In this document: one piece after another, positions 24,987 to 35,973 of the stretch
Numbering within the stretch: the stretch's first letter is position 1
How the letters are laid out: each line of letters opens with the position of its first letter
From: Methylophilaceae bacterium
GTDB lineage: Bacteria; Pseudomonadota; Gammaproteobacteria; Burkholderiales; Methylophilaceae
Direction of reading: 5' to 3'
Length of the DNA: 64,000 bases
Assembly (NCBI GenBank): GCA_027488395.1
Contig: JAIYBT010000024.1
Location: 1-64,000 of the forward strand
Position numbers and translations under genes: made by a program
The notes under the pieces: model-generated
The model's database searches: none
The model's input: only the letters and a program-made list of their open reading frames with translations
Told to the model about the DNA's origin: nothing

Positions 24987-26186
24987 ATGGTTTTTGATAC
25001 GATACGCAACTATGTGTTTATTTCAATGAATGCCTGCAACATGTTTGCTTTGATCCACGGTTCAGAAGAAGTGTTACGTGCTCGCTACCGCAGCTTATTA
25101 CAAGATGTGCCCGTGGCTATTCTGACCGCACTGTGTGCCATTGTGATCCAAATCATTGCCTTTTATGGCAGTGTGGATTGGAAACTCTCTACCTTGTTTC
25201 CCCTGTTGCGCATGTTGGTTGCCAGCGCTGTGTTGCTGTATTGGTTTACTTTTAAAAATGACACCCCCAGCCTGTCGCTGATCCGCAAACGCATGTGGGC
25301 AATTGGTGCGGTGATGATGATCTCCGCCTTACTCAACTTTAACCGTAATTTGCAGTTACTCGCACACACTGGCAGTGATTTTCATTACTTTATGATTTTC
25401 CACACCACCATGTATGGCTTATGTTTTGCGTTTATTTTGAGCCGCATGGGCATCATCGCTTATCTCTTCAATTTTATTTTTATTTCATCGGCCCTACTGT
25501 GTATCTTTTATGGCCAAGTGGAACATCGCTATGCCTTAACCGCCCTGCTCATTATGTTTGAAGTGGGTATGCTGGTTGCCATGCACACCAGCAACAAAAC
25601 CTTTAACCGCCTAGTTACCGTTACCACCGATACGCAACAACTATTGGAAGAAAACCAGCGACTGGCCTATCAAGATGAACTCACGCAACTGCCAAACCGC
25701 AGACTATTTTTTCAGCAGCTAGAAGCACAGTTATCCGAGGCCAAACGCAAACAAGAAGGGTTTGCCGTCGGCATTTTAGATCTCGACCAATTTAAACCCG
25801 TAAATGACCAATGTGGCCACCACACGGGGGACCAAGTACTTAAGGTGATCGGCACGCGTTTACTGCGCTTGAACACGGCGCATTTGCAATGTTATCGCTT
25901 GGGCGGTGATGAATTTGCATTTTTAATACAAGGGGATTTGCGCGCACAGGTCCTGCACGCCTTAGCAAACACCCTGAATCAAACAATTCATCAGCCGATT
26001 CAGGTGCACGCACACACGTTTAAATTGTTTGCTTCCATCGGTGCTTGTCTATATGGGCACGATGCCGCAAGTGGCCAACTGCTCTACGAGCAGGCAGATG
26101 CTGCGCTGTATCAAGCCAAAAGGCAAGGTGGCGCGCAATTAATGCTATTTACTGACATGGCCACTAAACAGCAAAAAGCAAGTTGA
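24987..26186 (+). CDS. Membrane diguanylate cyclase (GGDEF)
   Basis: A 399-residue protein. Residues ~40-210 hold about six hydrophobic helices (for example VPVAILTALCAIVIQIIAFYGSV and FHTTMYGLCFAFILSRMGIIAYLF), then a short coiled linker and a GGDEF domain (~225-390): LAYQDELTQLPNRRLFF, ILDLDQFKPVNDQCGHHTGDQVL, and intact YRLGGDEFAFLI. The RxxD inhibitory site is not present. There is no EAL domain, so it should only make c-di-GMP. The start could also be the ATG at 25026. It is followed closely by the convergent fecR-like gene. Confidence 0.9.
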   Translation: MVFDTIRNYVFISMNACNMFALIHGSEEVLRARYRSLLQDVPVAILTALCAIVIQIIAFYGSVDWKLSTLFPLLRMLVASAVLLYWFTFKNDTPSLSLIRKRMWAIGAVMMISALLNFNRNLQLLAHTGSDFHYFMIFHTTMYGLCFAFILSRMGIIAYLFNFIFISSALLCIFYGQVEHRYALTALLIMFEVGMLVAMHTSNKTFNRLVTVTTDTQQLLEENQRLAYQDELTQLPNRRLFFQQLEAQLSEAKRKQEGFAVGILDLDQFKPVNDQCGHHTGDQVLKVIGTRLLRLNTAHLQCYRLGGDEFAFLIQGDLRAQVLHALANTLNQTIHQPIQVHAHTFKLFASIGACLYGHDAASGQLLYEQADAALYQAKRQGGAQLMLFTDMATKQQKAS

Positions 26187-26200
26187 TCACGACAATCAGG

Positions 26201-27190
26201 TTAAAACGGCTGCGGCTCAATGACCAACGCTTCTTTTTGCATATTAAGCGTGACGGGTAAATAGTGGGGCAACGTCTTGATAAAGGTTTCGATCTCACTC
26301 GTATGAATGACGGCATTCACTTTAGGCGTTTGATTGCCAAAAAACATGGCTTTGACAGCAGGGATGCGGTAGCGCGACAAGGTGTCAGCGACCTCAAACA
26401 TATCTGCTCGGTCAAACACGATGCGATTGTGGACAAAGCTAAACCCATCTGCCGCATTGCGCTGCACCAGATGCGGCGCAAACGTTTGCTCAATTTCTGC
26501 CACCTCCCCTTGATGCAACAGGCGTGGACTGGTATCTCTATCCGTCCGCGCCAGGCTGACTTGGCCATGATCGACACTGATACGCAGTTTTTGGCTCAGT
26601 AGATTGACGGCAAAACGTGCGCCTAACACCTTTACTGTTGCGTGTGCTGTTTCAACCACAAATGGCCTTTGGGGGTCTTTGGCGACTTCAAAAATCGCTT
26701 CGCCTTGCTTGAGTTTTACGATACGACGATCGCGGTAAAACACAATCTCCATCACCGTGTTGGCATTTGCGGTTACCACGGAGCCATCATCCAATGTTCT
26801 TTTCAATATTTGCGCCATGGCGGTCACTTGCACTTGGCTTGAGCGTGGCGCAGCTTGCCATTGCATATAATACGCGCGGCTCACAAAACCCAACGCCACA
26901 CTCAGCAAACATGCCAAGATGAAGTATCCAAGCTTGCTTAATCTATGGTGGCTAGCTCGGTCTGCCAACAAACAAGTTGACGTATCTGCGATTGAATTTG
27001 GGAGATGGGTCTTGTCTGCACGTAACTGTTCCATCGTGGCTTCGACCCTCTGATAAGCACGTCGATGCCGTTCGTCCGTCATCAACCACATTTCAAATGA
27101 AGTCCGTTCAAGCGCATCTGGCGCAGACGCTTGTATCCGCGCATACCAGCGTGCGGCAACTTGTCGAATGGTTTCGTCTTTATATCGCAT
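26201..27190 (-). CDS. FecR-type anti-sigma/sigma-regulator protein without a partner sigma gene
   Basis: A 329-residue protein. The cytoplasmic N-terminus (ARWYARIQASAPDALERTSFEMWLMTDERHRRAYQRVE) is the usual FecR sigma-binding segment, then a TM helix (~85-105, LGYFILACLLSVALGFVSRAYY), a periplasmic FecR domain (~125-225, MAQILKRTLDDGSVVTANANT; GEAIFEVAKDPQRPFVVETAHATVKVLGARFAV) and the C-terminal secretin/TonB-like tail that normally touches a TonB receptor. FecR proteins transmit a receptor signal to an ECF sigma factor. No fecI-like sigma gene lies upstream and no receptor lies beside it, so it is orphan here. Confidence 0.88.
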   Translation of the reverse strand: MRYKDETIRQVAARWYARIQASAPDALERTSFEMWLMTDERHRRAYQRVEATMEQLRADKTHLPNSIADTSTCLLADRASHHRLSKLGYFILACLLSVALGFVSRAYYMQWQAAPRSSQVQVTAMAQILKRTLDDGSVVTANANTVMEIVFYRDRRIVKLKQGEAIFEVAKDPQRPFVVETAHATVKVLGARFAVNLLSQKLRISVDHGQVSLARTDRDTSPRLLHQGEVAEIEQTFAPHLVQRNAADGFSFVHNRIVFDRADMFEVADTLSRYRIPAVKAMFFGNQTPKVNAVIHTSEIETFIKTLPHYLPVTLNMQKEALVIEPQPF

Positions 27191-27765
27191 ACGCGCAATG
27201 CATGTACCAAAAAGGGACGATTTTGTATGTGTGGCCTTGATTGATGTGGTAGGTGCAACACACCCGCCAACCGTAAACGAGGTATGGCACTAAGCGTTGA
27301 TAATGATTGTGGCACACCATCATGCAATGGGTAGCAAATGAGCACCTTTTAGCATGCAACGAAATACATTTGTGAACAGGCTTGGCAACAGCATCAGGCT
27401 TGCAAGATTGATGATCAAAAGCGTCAATCGCATGCAAACCACTCATGTAATTAGTGGCAAGCGGGTCTAGAAACAACCCGTAAAAACGCAACATCAACCA
27501 AGTATCTGCAATAGGCATAGATTCGCAAGTGCAAAAGTCATGCCATTACACTGCGCGCATATCATCATACAAAATACTGCGGATTTTTAAAAAAAGCACC
27601 CCAACAACCACCAGCATGGTTGAAATGAACCAAATAGGATGTCCTGAGAAATCAAGAGGCTACCCTGTTTTACAAACAGATCAGCAATGACTACTGGTAA
27701 TTTAATCTCAAAAAAGAACCAACAAACTTGGCAAAATGGTTAGCCAATTCAAGCTCGAATCGTAT
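27191..27765. other. 575-bp intergenic region between fecR-like and lysR-like genes
   Basis: Short open frames exist on both strands but none has family character or a good ribosome-binding site. I looked in particular for remains of an ECF sigma factor next to fecR and saw none. Confidence 0.6.
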
Positions 27766-28653
27766 TTACTTTTTTGCCAATAAAAATTGATTAATCAGCT
27801 TATTAATCTCAAACTTTCTAAAGTGCTTTTTAATAGTAACTGCATAGAAGTTCTCATACACGGCATTAAGCTTAGTATAAGACTGTAAAACACCCAATTT
27901 GAGCTCATCTTTGACCACCACCTCAGGCATCACAGTCAGTGCAGCACCATCACGCGCAAGCAAACGCAACATCGCCATATCATTGGCCTCTGCCACAATA
28001 TGTGGCTCGATTTGATGAAGGGCACACAGGCCATCAAAAGCCGCTCGAATCGGGCTATCCATGTGCGGCAAAATCCAGCGAAAATCAGCGTATTTACTCG
28101 AAAACTCTGGTTTTACATCTAACCCTGGCGGACCAATCACACTGATGGGCTGGCGATCTAATAAAATGCACTCCCACAATTGGTCCGCATTGCCGCGCAC
28201 TTCAATATTCGTCAGCGCTAGATCCAGTTCATGGTGGGTAAGGGCTTTTAATAAGTTGGTTTGCCCACTCGCCATAATCTCAAGCTTGACCATCGGCTGA
28301 CTGAGCATAGGCGCTACAAAGCTCTCGATAAAATTACGTGACATGGTCGATAAGACGCCAATCCGTAAGATTTGGCTTTCAGACTGTATGCCTTTTCGCA
28401 ATAAGTTTTCCAGTTCATGGCCTTTGGTAAAAATGGAATCAGCGTAAGAAAAAGCCACGTTACCAAACTCTGTCAGGACTAATTTACGGCCTTGTCGTAG
28501 AAATAAATCACAATCCAAACTGGCCTCTAATTGCCGAATTTGCGAGGACAAAGCGGATTGCGAAAGGTGCAGCTTTTCGGCCGCTTTGGTCAAACTGCCC
28601 ACTTTCACAATATGCCAAAAATATTGTAGATGATGATAATTGAGTCTAGACAT
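27766..28653 (-). CDS. LysR-family transcriptional regulator (NhaR-like), divergent from the dab operon
   Basis: About 295 residues from the ATG at 28653; the frame also runs seven codons upstream from a TTG. The N-terminus MSRLNYHHLQYFWHIVKVGSLTKAAEKLHLSQSALSSQIRQLE is a winged HTH of the NhaR subgroup, followed by the LysR effector domain (~95-290, LRIGVLSTMSRNFIESFVAP; LDLALTNIEV). Placed back-to-back with the dab operon across a ~120-bp AT-rich promoter region, it is the obvious candidate regulator of inorganic carbon uptake. This is inference from position, since LysR genes commonly control the divergent operon. Confidence 0.9.
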   Translation of the reverse strand: MSRLNYHHLQYFWHIVKVGSLTKAAEKLHLSQSALSSQIRQLEASLDCDLFLRQGRKLVLTEFGNVAFSYADSIFTKGHELENLLRKGIQSESQILRIGVLSTMSRNFIESFVAPMLSQPMVKLEIMASGQTNLLKALTHHELDLALTNIEVRGNADQLWECILLDRQPISVIGPPGLDVKPEFSSKYADFRWILPHMDSPIRAAFDGLCALHQIEPHIVAEANDMAMLRLLARDGAALTVMPEVVVKDELKLGVLQSYTKLNAVYENFYAVTIKKHFRKFEINKLINQFLLAKK

Positions 28654-28779
28654 AGTTAATATAAATAGAACCAAAACATAATATTTATATATTTTACATA
28701 ATTATTTTCACTGTGCAAAATGCGCTTCGATCGCTGTATTGAGGGCTGGGTTTAACCGCTCAAACGTCTAGGAGTCATG

Positions 28780-29025
28780 ATGCATAGAATTATCGAACTT
28801 GAAGGAAGATTGATTTCGATTGAAACAAAAACAATTGAAATCAATGGAGAATCAGTAGAAACGGCAGGAAAAATTGTTGTCTATCATCCCCCGTTGGCAG
28901 CAGAACATTTACCTTCATTTGAAACATCCGCCCAAAAAAGGCAGGCAAAACGGCAACAGTTGCGCCAGCGCTTAGCCGCTTCCACCCCCTCTATCGCTAA
29001 AAATAGCAAACTAAATAGTTCTTAA
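28780..29025 (+). CDS. Small unknown protein, first gene of the dab operon
   Basis: 81 residues from the second of two tandem ATGs (28777, 28780), chosen because AGGAG ends at 28774 and fits 28780 better. It begins MHRIIELEGRLISIETKTIEINGE, a beta-rich stretch with alternating hydrophobics, then HPPLAAEHLPSFETS and a basic, Gln/Arg-rich helix (KRQAKRQQLRQRL). There is no signal peptide and no motif that I recognise. Its good ribosome-binding site and co-direction with dabB (58 bp downstream) support a real gene. It could be a small regulator or a cytoplasmic partner of the carbon pump. Confidence 0.7.
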   Translation: MHRIIELEGRLISIETKTIEINGESVETAGKIVVYHPPLAAEHLPSFETSAQKRQAKRQQLRQRLAASTPSIAKNSKLNSS

Positions 29026-29082
29026 ATATACATTTAATAAATATAAAAGTTCTATTTTATAAAACTATTAAAGGAGATCTTG

Positions 29083-30627
29083 ATGCTGACCATGCTGAGT
29101 GTTGCCACCATCATGCCGTTTGGATGGATGCTAATGAATGCCATGCTGATCAATGGCGCGCACATGAGCGATCATCGTGTGTGGCAATCTTATAAACGCT
29201 TTGCTTGGGCGGGTGTATGGTGCGCACTTTTAGGCGTCATTGTGCTGTGTTACCAAACCTACCATCACCTGCCCATGATGACGCCCGGTGTATTGAGCAT
29301 TTCGCCGCTGCAAGCCGTATTAACCCTGTTGGTTCAAGGGCTAGGTTTAATCATCGGTGTATTTTCATCGCGCTATTTAGAAGGCGAAGCGCGACAAGAG
29401 CAATTCGTGATTGCGTTGAGTTTAGTCTTAGCCGCGGTACACATGTTGTTATTAGCCAACCATTGGTGGCTGATGATTGTGGCTTGGGGCTTGATCGGCA
29501 GTTTTTTACGAACACTCTTGTGTTTTTATGCAGATAGACCGTTCGCGATATTGGCTTCACATAAAAAAATAGTGGCAGATCGTCTAGCTGATGTACTGCT
29601 AATTGTAGCCGCTGTAACTTCATGGTGGGTGGTTGGCAGTTGGCAGCTTACCGACTTATATGATGCGCTGACTCACCGGGCCTTCGATGCGATTGACAGC
29701 ATACTCATCACTACCGCTGCAGTTGCATTGGTTCTCGCTGTAGGATTAAGAACTGCGTTGTTCCCAGTCCATGGCTGGCTGATACAAGTGATGGAGGCCC
29801 CTACCCCAGTATCTGCACTCTTGCATGCAGGGGTGGTGAATTTATCTGGTTTTGTGCTGATCAAGTTTGCCCCATTACTTGAACATGTCCCGCTTGCAAG
29901 AAATGCGTTGGTGGTGATGGGTTTAATCACCTGTGCAACTGGCGCGCTCATCATGTTGACCCGCGTCAGCATCAAAGTGCGCCTCGCGTGGTCTACCGTG
30001 GCCCAAATGGGATTTATGATCGTGGAATGCGGCTTGGGGCTATACACCTTTGCAGCACTTCATTTGATTGGGCATTCAATTTATAAAGCATATGCTTTCT
30101 TAGCCGCGTCAAATGTCGTGCATACGACACGTGTGCAACAAATGGCAGGGAAATGGCGCTATGAATCTTGGAGCGTTATCACGTCTATTGTCATCAGCTT
30201 TGGCTTGGTGAGCGCCAGTCAACTGGTAAATACAGTGCCTCCGTGGCCTGCATGGTGGAATGCTGTATTAGCACTGGCATGGGCCCCCTTGCTTTGGATA
30301 CCTGCTGGCGCACAGATGCATGCGATGACCAAATTCAACAAATTGCTCATCGGCAGCATGCTGACCTTTGGGTTAAGTGGTTTATGTGTCTGTTTGCATG
30401 GTTTGCCGATGGGCATTCAAGATGCACCCCATCAAGGCTTAGCGCCATTGGTGATTGTCGCCATCACATTGTTATATGGGGTTTCAAGTGTATGTTTGCT
30501 GTTCCCTACCCACCTCAATCGTCTGCACCGATGGGTCTATGCAGGCTTGTATGTGGATGCTTTTTACACCCGCATGGTGCTCCGCTTTTGGCCGATTAGC
30601 TGGGGCAAAAGCAGCCACGCCAAATAA
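29083..30627 (+). CDS. dabB: DAB inorganic carbon transporter membrane subunit DabB (NADH dehydrogenase subunit 5-like)
   Basis: A 514-residue polytopic membrane protein of the proton-conducting NuoL/Mrp antiporter family. The start is the ATG at 29083 with AAAGGAGATCTTG upstream. The family segment FPVHGWLIQVMEAPTPVSALLHAGVVN is very clear (Lys/His channel region), with LIGHSIYKAYAFLAASNVV later, and about 14 hydrophobic segments. NuoL-like proteins followed directly by a DUF2309 gene form the two-component DAB bicarbonate accumulation system, in which DabB is thought to supply the cation gradient energy. It lacks the C-terminal extension of true NuoL. Confidence 0.93.
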   Translation: MLTMLSVATIMPFGWMLMNAMLINGAHMSDHRVWQSYKRFAWAGVWCALLGVIVLCYQTYHHLPMMTPGVLSISPLQAVLTLLVQGLGLIIGVFSSRYLEGEARQEQFVIALSLVLAAVHMLLLANHWWLMIVAWGLIGSFLRTLLCFYADRPFAILASHKKIVADRLADVLLIVAAVTSWWVVGSWQLTDLYDALTHRAFDAIDSILITTAAVALVLAVGLRTALFPVHGWLIQVMEAPTPVSALLHAGVVNLSGFVLIKFAPLLEHVPLARNALVVMGLITCATGALIMLTRVSIKVRLAWSTVAQMGFMIVECGLGLYTFAALHLIGHSIYKAYAFLAASNVVHTTRVQQMAGKWRYESWSVITSIVISFGLVSASQLVNTVPPWPAWWNAVLALAWAPLLWIPAGAQMHAMTKFNKLLIGSMLTFGLSGLCVCLHGLPMGIQDAPHQGLAPLVIVAITLLYGVSSVCLLFPTHLNRLHRWVYAGLYVDAFYTRMVLRFWPISWGKSSHAK

Positions 30628-30660
30628 TGCTGTTCATATTTAATCTTGCTGGAGCAACCC

Positions 30661-33171
30661 ATGTCTCAACGTACGAATCATGCCACTGCGTCACCATTGC
30701 CGCCTGAATATTCAGTGCTTGATCAGATAGAAACCGCTTGCCAACAAGCCTGCGCAATGATTGCTCCCAGCTGGCCGCTGGACCAATCCATCGCAGTAAA
30801 CCCCCACTGGAAACGTATTCATATGCCAATCAGAACGGTCGCTGCTCGAATGGCGACGCTGGCTGAGATTCCTGTGTTTCCTCCACGTCACTATCTGGAA
30901 ACAGCATGGCGCACTGGACGAATTCAAGCATGTGATTTACAACAAGCCATCACACAATCAGGCCATCGCAGCTTCAGCATGGCAGAATGTATTGCTGCGC
31001 TCACTACGCCATTAAAGATCAAACGCTTACCACTTTTGATTGATACGCTAGACAATGACCCAACCCGTTTTCAACGTTTAACTTGGCGAGATGCAATCAC
31101 CTATCAAGTGAGCCAAACCTGCGCCACCTATTTCGATCATGATCAAGCGGATTGGCAACCGCACCGTGACTTAGATTTATATGGCTTTTGGCGCGAAAGC
31201 ATTTTGAATGATCATGGACTTGGCGTGTTAATGGGACTCCCTCAATTGCGTAACGTCTTAACACACTTACCCGATACGCGTGCCGATGCAGAACGCTGGG
31301 CATTTGCACAACTAGGGTTTGATACCACGTTAATGGCCGATTATTTAGAAGCCGTCTTACTCACAGTGAACGGCTGGGCTTCATGGTGTGCTTACTTGGA
31401 CTGGCAGGCAAAGTTAGATGGCCGACAAGATCACCACTTACGGGATTTATTAGCCATTCGCTTGGCTTGGGGCGTACTGCTAATGGAAAGTAAGGGGTTA
31501 GATGCAACGCAACATGCGATCAAACTGATTCAGCAACGCTGGAAAAATGTAACGATCAGTCTAAACGAAGCCGAAAATACTTTAAAAGTAGATGAAATTT
31601 GGCAAATCGCGCTAGAACTTGGCTATCAACGTGGCCTAGCTCAGCAATTCCAGAAACATCCACCCATCCAGCATTACACGCCGACAATACAAGCTGCATT
31701 TTGTATTGACGTCCGTAGTGAGCCTTTCAGACGTGCTGCGGAGTCGCGATCACCGACTTTGCAAACCATTGGTGTTGCTGGCTTTTTTGGGTTGCCAATT
31801 GCATATACCCCGCTTGCAGGACAGACATCTCGCCCACAATTACCAGGCTTACTTGCACCCACAATACACGTGGAAGAACGGGTGTTTCATGCAGGGGGTG
31901 ATCGCAATCCGCAAAGCGGTCACACTGCAGTCGCGCAACGAGCGCGTACCCGAAACTTTGTAATGAATCGGCAACTAGCCAGCATGACGCATCACCCAAG
32001 CTCCGCTTTTTCGTTGGTTGAAAGTGCAGGTGCATTGTTTTTGGCCAAGCTTTATCAGTTGGTCAATCCCAATGCTCGTGCCCGTCAATCGATAGATGCC
32101 CACGCCTTACCCAAAAAATACCGTGCTGTCACAAGGCCCTATTTAACCGCGTTGACCTTAGAAGAAAAAGTGAACTTAGGCCATCGCGTATTACATTTAT
32201 TAGGGTTAACGCAAACCCTTGCTCCCCTGGTAATGTTAGTGGGTCACACCAGCCAAAGTCATAATAACGCACACGCCTCCAGCTTAGATTGCGGTGCGTG
32301 TTGCGGGCAATCAGGCGAGGTAAACACGCGCGCGCTGGCCTTATTGCTCAATGACAGCGCTGTGCGGGCAGGTATCGCGAACATGGGTATCGTCATTCCA
32401 ACTGAAACTACATTTGTCGCCGCGTTACATAACACCACCACCCAGGAAATAGAAGGCTATGATCTAGACTTGCTCAGTGAGCATCATCGCGCACAATGGC
32501 ACATTGCACAGCAACACTTTGTTGAAGCAGGCGATATTGTCCGTAACCAACAGATACAACGCTTGCCAGGCCTAGCTTTTGAGGACTTACCGAGTGCAGA
32601 TGCCCGCTTAAAAGCATTTAGGCAGCGTGCTAACGATGGCGCCCAAACCAGACCTGAGTGGGGCTTAGCCAACAATGCTGCGTTTGTGATCGGGCCACGC
32701 GCGTTGACCCAATCGTTAACGCTCGACGGACGGGTGTTTTTACATGACTATGATCAGCATCATGATGCCGATGGTAGCTTACTTGAGTTGTTAATGACGG
32801 CACCGATGATCGTGACCCACTGGATTAATTGGCAATATCACGCGTCGGCAAGTGCACCGCTACACTATGGCAGTGGCAATAAATTATTGCATAACGTCGT
32901 TGGTGGCCGCATCGGCGTATTTGAGGGCAATGGTGGCGATTTACGTATCGGTTTATCGCAACAATCATTGCATAGTGGACAACAGTGGATACACGAACCA
33001 TTGCGCCTCACTGTCATTATTGCTGCGAAGCGCAATGCGATAGAGCGGGTGATGGATATGCATACAACCGTTACGCAGTTGGTTCAACACCAGTGGTTAA
33101 CCTTGTGGTGCTATGAAAACCAACGTTTGTATCAATATAAAAATCAAGCATGGATACCCGTATTAAATTGA
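30661..33171 (+). CDS. dabA: DAB inorganic carbon transporter catalytic subunit DabA (DUF2309)
   Basis: 836 residues from the ATG at 30661 (GCTGGAGCAACCC upstream). DabA contains a beta-carbonic-anhydrase-like zinc site and with DabB converts CO2 to bicarbonate vectorially. All four site residues are visible: Cys348 and Asp350 in FCIDVRSEPFRRAAES, His529 in VGHTSQSHNNAHASSLDCGACCG, and Cys544 in the same segment. The His-Cys spacing of 15 equals that of the characterised Halothiobacillus protein (H524/C539). Further family features are VAGFFGLP near 370 and GGRIGVFEGNGGDLRIGLSQQS near the C-terminus. The operon ends here. In a heterotroph or methylotroph it would supply bicarbonate for carboxylation reactions. 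Confidence 0.95.
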   Translation: MSQRTNHATASPLPPEYSVLDQIETACQQACAMIAPSWPLDQSIAVNPHWKRIHMPIRTVAARMATLAEIPVFPPRHYLETAWRTGRIQACDLQQAITQSGHRSFSMAECIAALTTPLKIKRLPLLIDTLDNDPTRFQRLTWRDAITYQVSQTCATYFDHDQADWQPHRDLDLYGFWRESILNDHGLGVLMGLPQLRNVLTHLPDTRADAERWAFAQLGFDTTLMADYLEAVLLTVNGWASWCAYLDWQAKLDGRQDHHLRDLLAIRLAWGVLLMESKGLDATQHAIKLIQQRWKNVTISLNEAENTLKVDEIWQIALELGYQRGLAQQFQKHPPIQHYTPTIQAAFCIDVRSEPFRRAAESRSPTLQTIGVAGFFGLPIAYTPLAGQTSRPQLPGLLAPTIHVEERVFHAGGDRNPQSGHTAVAQRARTRNFVMNRQLASMTHHPSSAFSLVESAGALFLAKLYQLVNPNARARQSIDAHALPKKYRAVTRPYLTALTLEEKVNLGHRVLHLLGLTQTLAPLVMLVGHTSQSHNNAHASSLDCGACCGQSGEVNTRALALLLNDSAVRAGIANMGIVIPTETTFVAALHNTTTQEIEGYDLDLLSEHHRAQWHIAQQHFVEAGDIVRNQQIQRLPGLAFEDLPSADARLKAFRQRANDGAQTRPEWGLANNAAFVIGPRALTQSLTLDGRVFLHDYDQHHDADGSLLELLMTAPMIVTHWINWQYHASASAPLHYGSGNKLLHNVVGGRIGVFEGNGGDLRIGLSQQSLHSGQQWIHEPLRLTVIIAAKRNAIERVMDMHTTVTQLVQHQWLTLWCYENQRLYQYKNQAWIPVLN

Positions 33172-33490
33172 AGTAATAGGGCTTTTGCGCGCCTTGCTAC
33201 ATGCATTTACTTGCAAAGATCAAGTCGCGCTACTCATCTTTGGCCATTAACCCATGCTTGTAGATGAATCATTCCTTTTACAATGCCAATCTATCGTAGC
33301 AACCTGATATTGTCCGGAATCAGCTTCATCAAACAGATCTAGTATTGCGTCAATACATGAATAAACGGGTCCTCTCCGTGCTTAAACACAATGGCCAGAT
33401 CAGGGCGAGTCATCTCAACGACATCAAAGGCAGGCACATTTTCAACAATTTCAAAAAACACCTCTTGAAATACATGACATTCACCCCACA
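33172..33490. other. 319-bp gap between dabA and the groESL operator
   Basis: No gene and no clear hairpin terminator of dabA is visible. The right end holds the CIRCE operator and the groES promoter region. Confidence 0.5.
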
Positions 33491-33517
33491 TTAGCAATCA
33501 AGGCATGCGAGTGCTAA
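33491..33517. promoter_or_regulatory. CIRCE operator (HrcA binding site) upstream of groESL
   Basis: TTAGCAATC, nine bases, GAGTGCTAA: this matches the CIRCE consensus TTAGCACTC-N9-GAGTGCTAA with a single change in the left arm. It lies 82 bp before the groES ATG and implies HrcA repression of the chaperonin operon. hrcA itself is not in the window. Confidence 0.93.
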
Positions 33518-33598
33518 AATGCGTGCCGTATTACCCACGCGTAATTTGATGATTACGCGTTTAAACCATCGAACCAAAAATACTCCAAGGAGAAACTG

Positions 33599-33886
33599 AT
33601 GAACATTCGTCCATTACACGATCGTGTGATTGTTAAACGTGCTGCAGAAGAGCGCACCACTGCATCTGGTATTGTGATTCCAGACAGTGCGACTGAAAAG
33701 CCAGATCAAGGCGTGGTACAAGCCGTAGGCAATGGTAAAAAAGATGACAATGGCAAAGCCATTGCATTGGATGTCAAAGTTGGCGACAAGGTGTTGTTCG
33801 GCAAATATGCTGGCCAAACCGTTAAAGTGGATGGCGAAGAGCTATTGGTCATGCGCGAAGAAGACATCATGGCAATTGTTGAGTAA
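33599..33886 (+). CDS. groES: Co-chaperonin GroES
   Basis: A 95-residue lid of the GroEL folding cage. [35 protein letters not shown] is the standard start with the mobile loop at ~17-32; [29 protein letters not shown] completes it. AAGGAGAAACTG precedes the ATG. It is co-transcribed with groEL across a 176-bp gap under CIRCE control. Confidence 0.98.
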   Translation: MNIRPLHDRVIVKRAAEERTTASGIVIPDSATEKPDQGVVQAVGNGKKDDNGKAIALDVKVGDKVLFGKYAGQTVKVDGEELLVMREEDIMAIVE

Positions 33887-34050
33887 TGTGCTCAACCCTA
33901 GAGGCTGAGGCGCTCACAACACAGTCCTCGTCTCTTGCAAGATTGCTGATTTAAACACAGAAATTTTTAACACCTCACCCACAACGCCAACGCACTTAGC
34001 ATGTTTGATGTGCTGCGTGCCAATGTGTTTGTGTGGTACATGTAATTTAA

Positions 34051-35706
<1,656 letters not shown>

Positions 35707-35799
35707 GTGTTTCCCTTTTTACATCATTTGCGCCCATTAAATATAAAGGCGCGACATGATTTAATGTTGCCTTAAGCGCTTTAGTGCTAATCAGCGTTT

Positions 35800-35827
35800 A
35801 AAAAAACCCGCTTCGGCGGGTTTTGTG
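35800..35827 (+). terminator. Terminator of groESL
   Basis: AACCCGC-TTCG-GCGGGTT is a stable UUCG-loop hairpin followed by TTTGTGTTT. It lies 95 bp after the groEL stop. Confidence 0.88.
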
Positions 35828-35973
35828 TTTAGGCGCCTAAGTCATTGAATACAACGTTTCGATGTATTCAAGAGACGCAAATTTTGTAATCCCCGCGTTT
35901 CCCTTCATAATGCAGCCCTTCACAAGGTGTTGCACATGCCAATACCAATTTTTATTTTTGATAAGAGATGCCC

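Noticed and set aside
27180-27518. 112-codon ORF upstream of fecR as a sigma factor
   Set aside because: The translation is rich in His, Cys and Tyr with no sigma-70 region 2 or 4 pattern and no ribosome-binding site.
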